In this document: positions 62,169 through 64,000 of the stretch, one piece after another | How the letters are laid out: each line of letters opens with the position of its first letter | How positions within the stretch are numbered: position 1 is the first letter of the stretch | Assembly: GCA_965237765.1 (NCBI GenBank) | Contig: OZ250157.1 | Location: 1,364,001 to 1,428,000, forward strand | Reading direction: 5' to 3' | DNA length: 64,000 bases | Source: WTGJ01 sp965237765 | Lineage (GTDB): Bacteria > Chloroflexota > Anaerolineae > Aggregatilineales > Phototrophicaceae | Translations under genes and position numbers: made by a program | Notes under the pieces: model-generated | What the model saw: the letters and a program-made list of their open reading frames with translations, nothing else | What the model was told of the DNA's origin: nothing | Database searches by the model: none

Positions 62169-62432
62169 ATGTTCGCGAATAGAGAACCTTCAAACACTCC
62201 AGATGAAACCAATGCAAAAATTATTCTGGAATTGAAAGAGTCCGTGAATAAACTGCAGTCTTTAATCGCAAAAATGCCCGACGATCTCTTAGTGCGTGGT
62301 GACAACGATAAAGAAGTTATGTTTTATTGTGATTCGATAAGAGAGTACATCAATCTGATAACGGAGAGTGTGCGAATGATAGAAGGAATTGTTAAGCATA
62401 AGCTGAACATTACGGAGTATGGGACAGAATGA
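62169..62432 (+). CDS. Small helical protein of unknown function
   Basis: An 87-residue protein, not recognised. ATG 62169 (MFANREPSNTPDETNAKIIL) follows GAGGTGAAA. It is mostly amphipathic helix: LKESVNKLQSLIAKMP and VMFYCDSIREYINLITESVR. It is AT-richer than the neighbours, suggesting transfer. The stop overlaps the next start (ATGA), so it is part of a three-gene unit with the frames at 62429 and 62719. Confidence 0.6.
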   Translation: MFANREPSNTPDETNAKIILELKESVNKLQSLIAKMPDDLLVRGDNDKEVMFYCDSIREYINLITESVRMIEGIVKHKLNITEYGTE

Positions 62433-62722
62433 CAGGTCCTGATGTGAATGAGCGTAAGAAAAAATCGTCGGAGCTGCGCTCACCCAAGCGTGGTTCCACT
62501 GCTGCCGATCATGCGAATCGTTGGTCGGAATTCTCCAATTCTAAACCACGGCCAGATCTACTACGGCACTTTTATCTCGTCAATATCTTCTCCGCTTTCT
62601 CCGCTCTCATCGAGCGGGTCATCCCCGAACCGGAACGATAACTTGAAATCGCTGAAGGCATCTGGGAGATCCTCCAGAATGCCGGTATTGCTTGTATCGT
62701 AGTAGATGGAGAAGCATCATGA
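62429..62722 (+). pseudogene. Small unknown gene interrupted by an in-frame TAA
   Basis: From ATG 62429 the frame reads MTGPDVNERKKKSSELRSPK to IERVIPEPER and stops at TAA 62639-62641. The same frame continues at once with LEIAEGIWEILQNAGIACIV and ends at TGA 62720, which overlaps the ATG of the next gene. Both ends thus have ATGA couplings, as expected for one 97-codon gene with a nonsense codon. An alternative is a minus-strand fragment in the same place (GILEDLPDAFSDFKLSFRFG). Not recognised in either reading. Confidence 0.35.
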
Positions 62723-63282
62723 GTAAAAAGGAACATATTTGGCTGCTATTGGTAGTGACGCTGTTGCTATTGGCGGCTTCCCCCGCGTATTCTCAGCAAG
62801 AACCCACATCACAGGATGTTTGCGCAGCGTGGTCTGTGTATCTGGACAGTGAAGAAGAAAGGAATGTCTTCGAGATTGTGTGCGGCGATGAAGAGCCCCC
62901 GGCCCCTCAGGTTGACTTGGCATACGCAGAGAGAGCCGTGATGTGGGTTTCCCTATTTGACACGGGGGGCTTCTGGCACCTTGGCTGGGGCATCCTCACT
63001 TTTGAGAGCTTCCTCACACAACTTATCGAAGTCAGGGCTGGTATCGTATCGTGCCGCGCTGCCGACGCCTTCCTCGTGGCTGACGAGTACTATGCCGAAC
63101 ATTGTATTTACGAGAACGCTCCGCGCTATAATGAGCTCCCCGACACAATCCGGGTAACGCTGACATTGGAAGACTGGACGACAGAACATTATCGTTGCGT
63201 AGAAAGCCAGGTTGTGCTGCAAGAGGGTGAGAGAATCTATGCCTGCGAACTCCTCCATACGGAGGATATGGGAAGCGGCTGA
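62719..63282 (+). CDS. Secreted protein of unknown function
   Basis: A 187-residue protein. The signal peptide is KKEHIWLLLVVTLLLLAASP with likely cleavage after AYSQ. The mature part has six or seven cysteines (DVCAAW, EIVCGDE, VSCRAADAF, EHCIYEN, YRCVESQ, YACELL), so disulfides are likely. ATG 62719 follows GATGGAGAAG. It overlaps the upstream broken frame by 4 bases. No family is recognised. Confidence 0.65.
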   Translation: MSKKEHIWLLLVVTLLLLAASPAYSQQEPTSQDVCAAWSVYLDSEEERNVFEIVCGDEEPPAPQVDLAYAERAVMWVSLFDTGGFWHLGWGILTFESFLTQLIEVRAGIVSCRAADAFLVADEYYAEHCIYENAPRYNELPDTIRVTLTLEDWTTEHYRCVESQVVLQEGERIYACELLHTEDMGSG

Positions 63283-63431
63283 TTGATTCAGAAAGGGTTC
63301 AGTGGTGGAAATAGTAATTCTGATAATAGTGAAGAAGCGAAGCGAGAACGAGAAGCTGAAGCACAGAGAGTTCAAGCCGACCGCTAACGCCTCCAGTTGA
63401 CATCAGCGCCGACATGCGTCAAAATACCAGC

Positions 63432-63794
63432 ATGAGCACGCTCGACCAATTCGCCCCGGTTCTCATCATGCTCGCGCTATCGACGGGGTTGGCTTTCATC
63501 ATCCATTCCGTCTCGCGCATTTTCGGGCCGCGCCGCCCCACTGCGCGCAAGCTCGCCCCCTACGAGAGCGGCATGAAACCCATCGGCGAGGGCACGCGGC
63601 GCGTCCCTATCAAGTTTTATCTCGTCGCCGTCCTCTTCATCCTTTTCGATGTCGAGGTCATGTTCTTCCTCCCCTGGGCGGTCGTCATGAAGGAACTGGC
63701 GCTCTTCGGCCTCGTCGCCATGGGCGTCTTCGCGCTCGTGCTGACCATCGGCCTATTCTACGAATGGCGCAAAGGAGCGATGGAATGGGAGTGA
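63432..63794 (+). CDS. nuoA: NADH-quinone oxidoreductase subunit A
   Basis: A 120-residue membrane subunit of complex I with three helices. The conserved loop is APYESGMKPIGEGTRRVPIK (Y-E-S/C-G motif), followed by FYLVAVLFILFDVEVMFFLP with the conserved acidic residues Asp-Glu in helix 2. The start is ATG 63432 (MSTLDQFAP); an upstream in-frame ATG at 63414 adds six residues. The loop cysteine of many NuoA proteins is Ser here. It overlaps nuoB by 10 bases and starts the complex I operon. Confidence 0.95.
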   Translation: MSTLDQFAPVLIMLALSTGLAFIIHSVSRIFGPRRPTARKLAPYESGMKPIGEGTRRVPIKFYLVAVLFILFDVEVMFFLPWAVVMKELALFGLVAMGVFALVLTIGLFYEWRKGAMEWE

Positions 63795-64000
63795 GCGAAA
63801 AGCTCGGCAACCTCGGCGCTGTAACCACCACGCTCGATACGGCCGTCAACTGGGCGCGCACCGGAGCCACCTGGCCGCTGCTCTTTGGCCTGGCCTGTTG
63901 CGCGATTGAGTACATGTCCACCCAGGCCGGCAATTACGATCTCTCGCGTTTTGGGATGGAGCTGAACCGCGCCTCGCCGCGCCAGGCGGATTTGCTCATC
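63785..64000 (+). CDS. nuoB: NADH-quinone oxidoreductase subunit B, N-terminal part
   Basis: The first 72 residues of the subunit that carries iron-sulfur cluster N2. Visible are MGVSEKLGNLGAVTTTLDTA, the adjacent cysteines in LFGLACCAIEYM and the RFGMELNRASPRQADLLI segment near the quinone site. The gene runs off the right edge. The start overlaps nuoA. Confidence 0.95.
   Translation, partial: MGVSEKLGNLGAVTTTLDTAVNWARTGATWPLLFGLACCAIEYMSTQAGNYDLSRFGMELNRASPRQADLLI

Noticed and set aside
1..64000. tRNA, rRNA, IS elements and attachment sites
   Set aside because: None could be recognised by eye. Transposase motifs and terminal inverted repeats were not seen; a tRNA scan would be needed to exclude short RNA genes.

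Overview
The window is a high-GC bacterial chromosome segment. It most resembles Chloroflexota (an Anaerolineae- or Thermomicrobia-like lineage). This is an inference from gene content: a PreP-type M16C peptidase, a dnaG-rpoD pair whose primase zinc finger carries a CFGAC spacing, a fused LivM-LivG transporter, many importer clusters with double-domain SnoaL proteins, and nuoA-nuoB at the right edge. No 16S rRNA or tRNA gene was recognised, so the placement is tentative.

Layout. 1-2.3 kb: the start of a glycosyltransferase (minus) and an S9 peptidase. 2.5-4.1 kb: a badly decayed DNA methyltransferase-HNH gene. 4.3-10.7 kb: M16C peptidase, Gfo/Idh/MocA oxidoreductase, ThuA-like protein, an orphan HsdR_N-DUF5655 protein and a DUF4926 protein. 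10.8-17.8 kb: importer cluster A (double SnoaL, MpaB-type oxygenase, sugar-type binding protein, two permeases, a sulfatase-fold enzyme with Thr in place of the nucleophilic Cys). 17.8-19 kb: a broken CotH gene. 19.4-25.9 kb: importer cluster B (LacI regulator with two matching palindromes, SnoaL, binding protein, two permeases, SnoaL). 26.1-30.4 kb: an ABC-2 exporter and a secreted Cys-rich protein. 30.8-38.2 kb: catabolic genes, many of them collapsed (SnoaL, GMC stub, Nmad2 stub, TIM-barrel isomerase, NAD-dependent dehydrogenase, SDR, histidinol-dehydrogenase-like enzyme, mosaic alpha/beta hydrolase). 38.2-40.9 kb: membrane methyltransferase, MetE-like protein, cupin. 41.1-44.8 kb: dnaG and rpoD. 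44.8-62 kb: a long minus-strand Liv-type transporter locus with livF, a fused livM-livG, livH and seven related periplasmic-binding-protein genes or remnants, interrupted by one plus-strand ABC exporter and headed by an enoyl-CoA hydratase and an AtcC-family hydrolase. 62.1-63.3 kb: small unknown genes. 63.4-64 kb: start of the complex I operon.

How the genes work together. Clusters A and B each supply a binding protein and two permeases but no ATPase, so they probably borrow a shared MsmK/UgpC-type ATPase from elsewhere. Their SnoaL, oxygenase and hydrolase partners suggest uptake and breakdown of modified sugars or polyketide/terpenoid-like compounds. The Liv locus has one membrane/ATPase core and many receptors, which suggests broad sensing or uptake of amino-acid-like ligands through one pore.

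Two themes stand out. First, the receptor array: seven paralogues with conserved cysteines, one carrying a C-terminal Excalibur-like calcium-binding tail. Second, unusual gene decay: several genes keep their N- and C-termini but have lost the middle. Some single-base frameshifts could be assembly errors, but the internal deletions cannot be explained that way.
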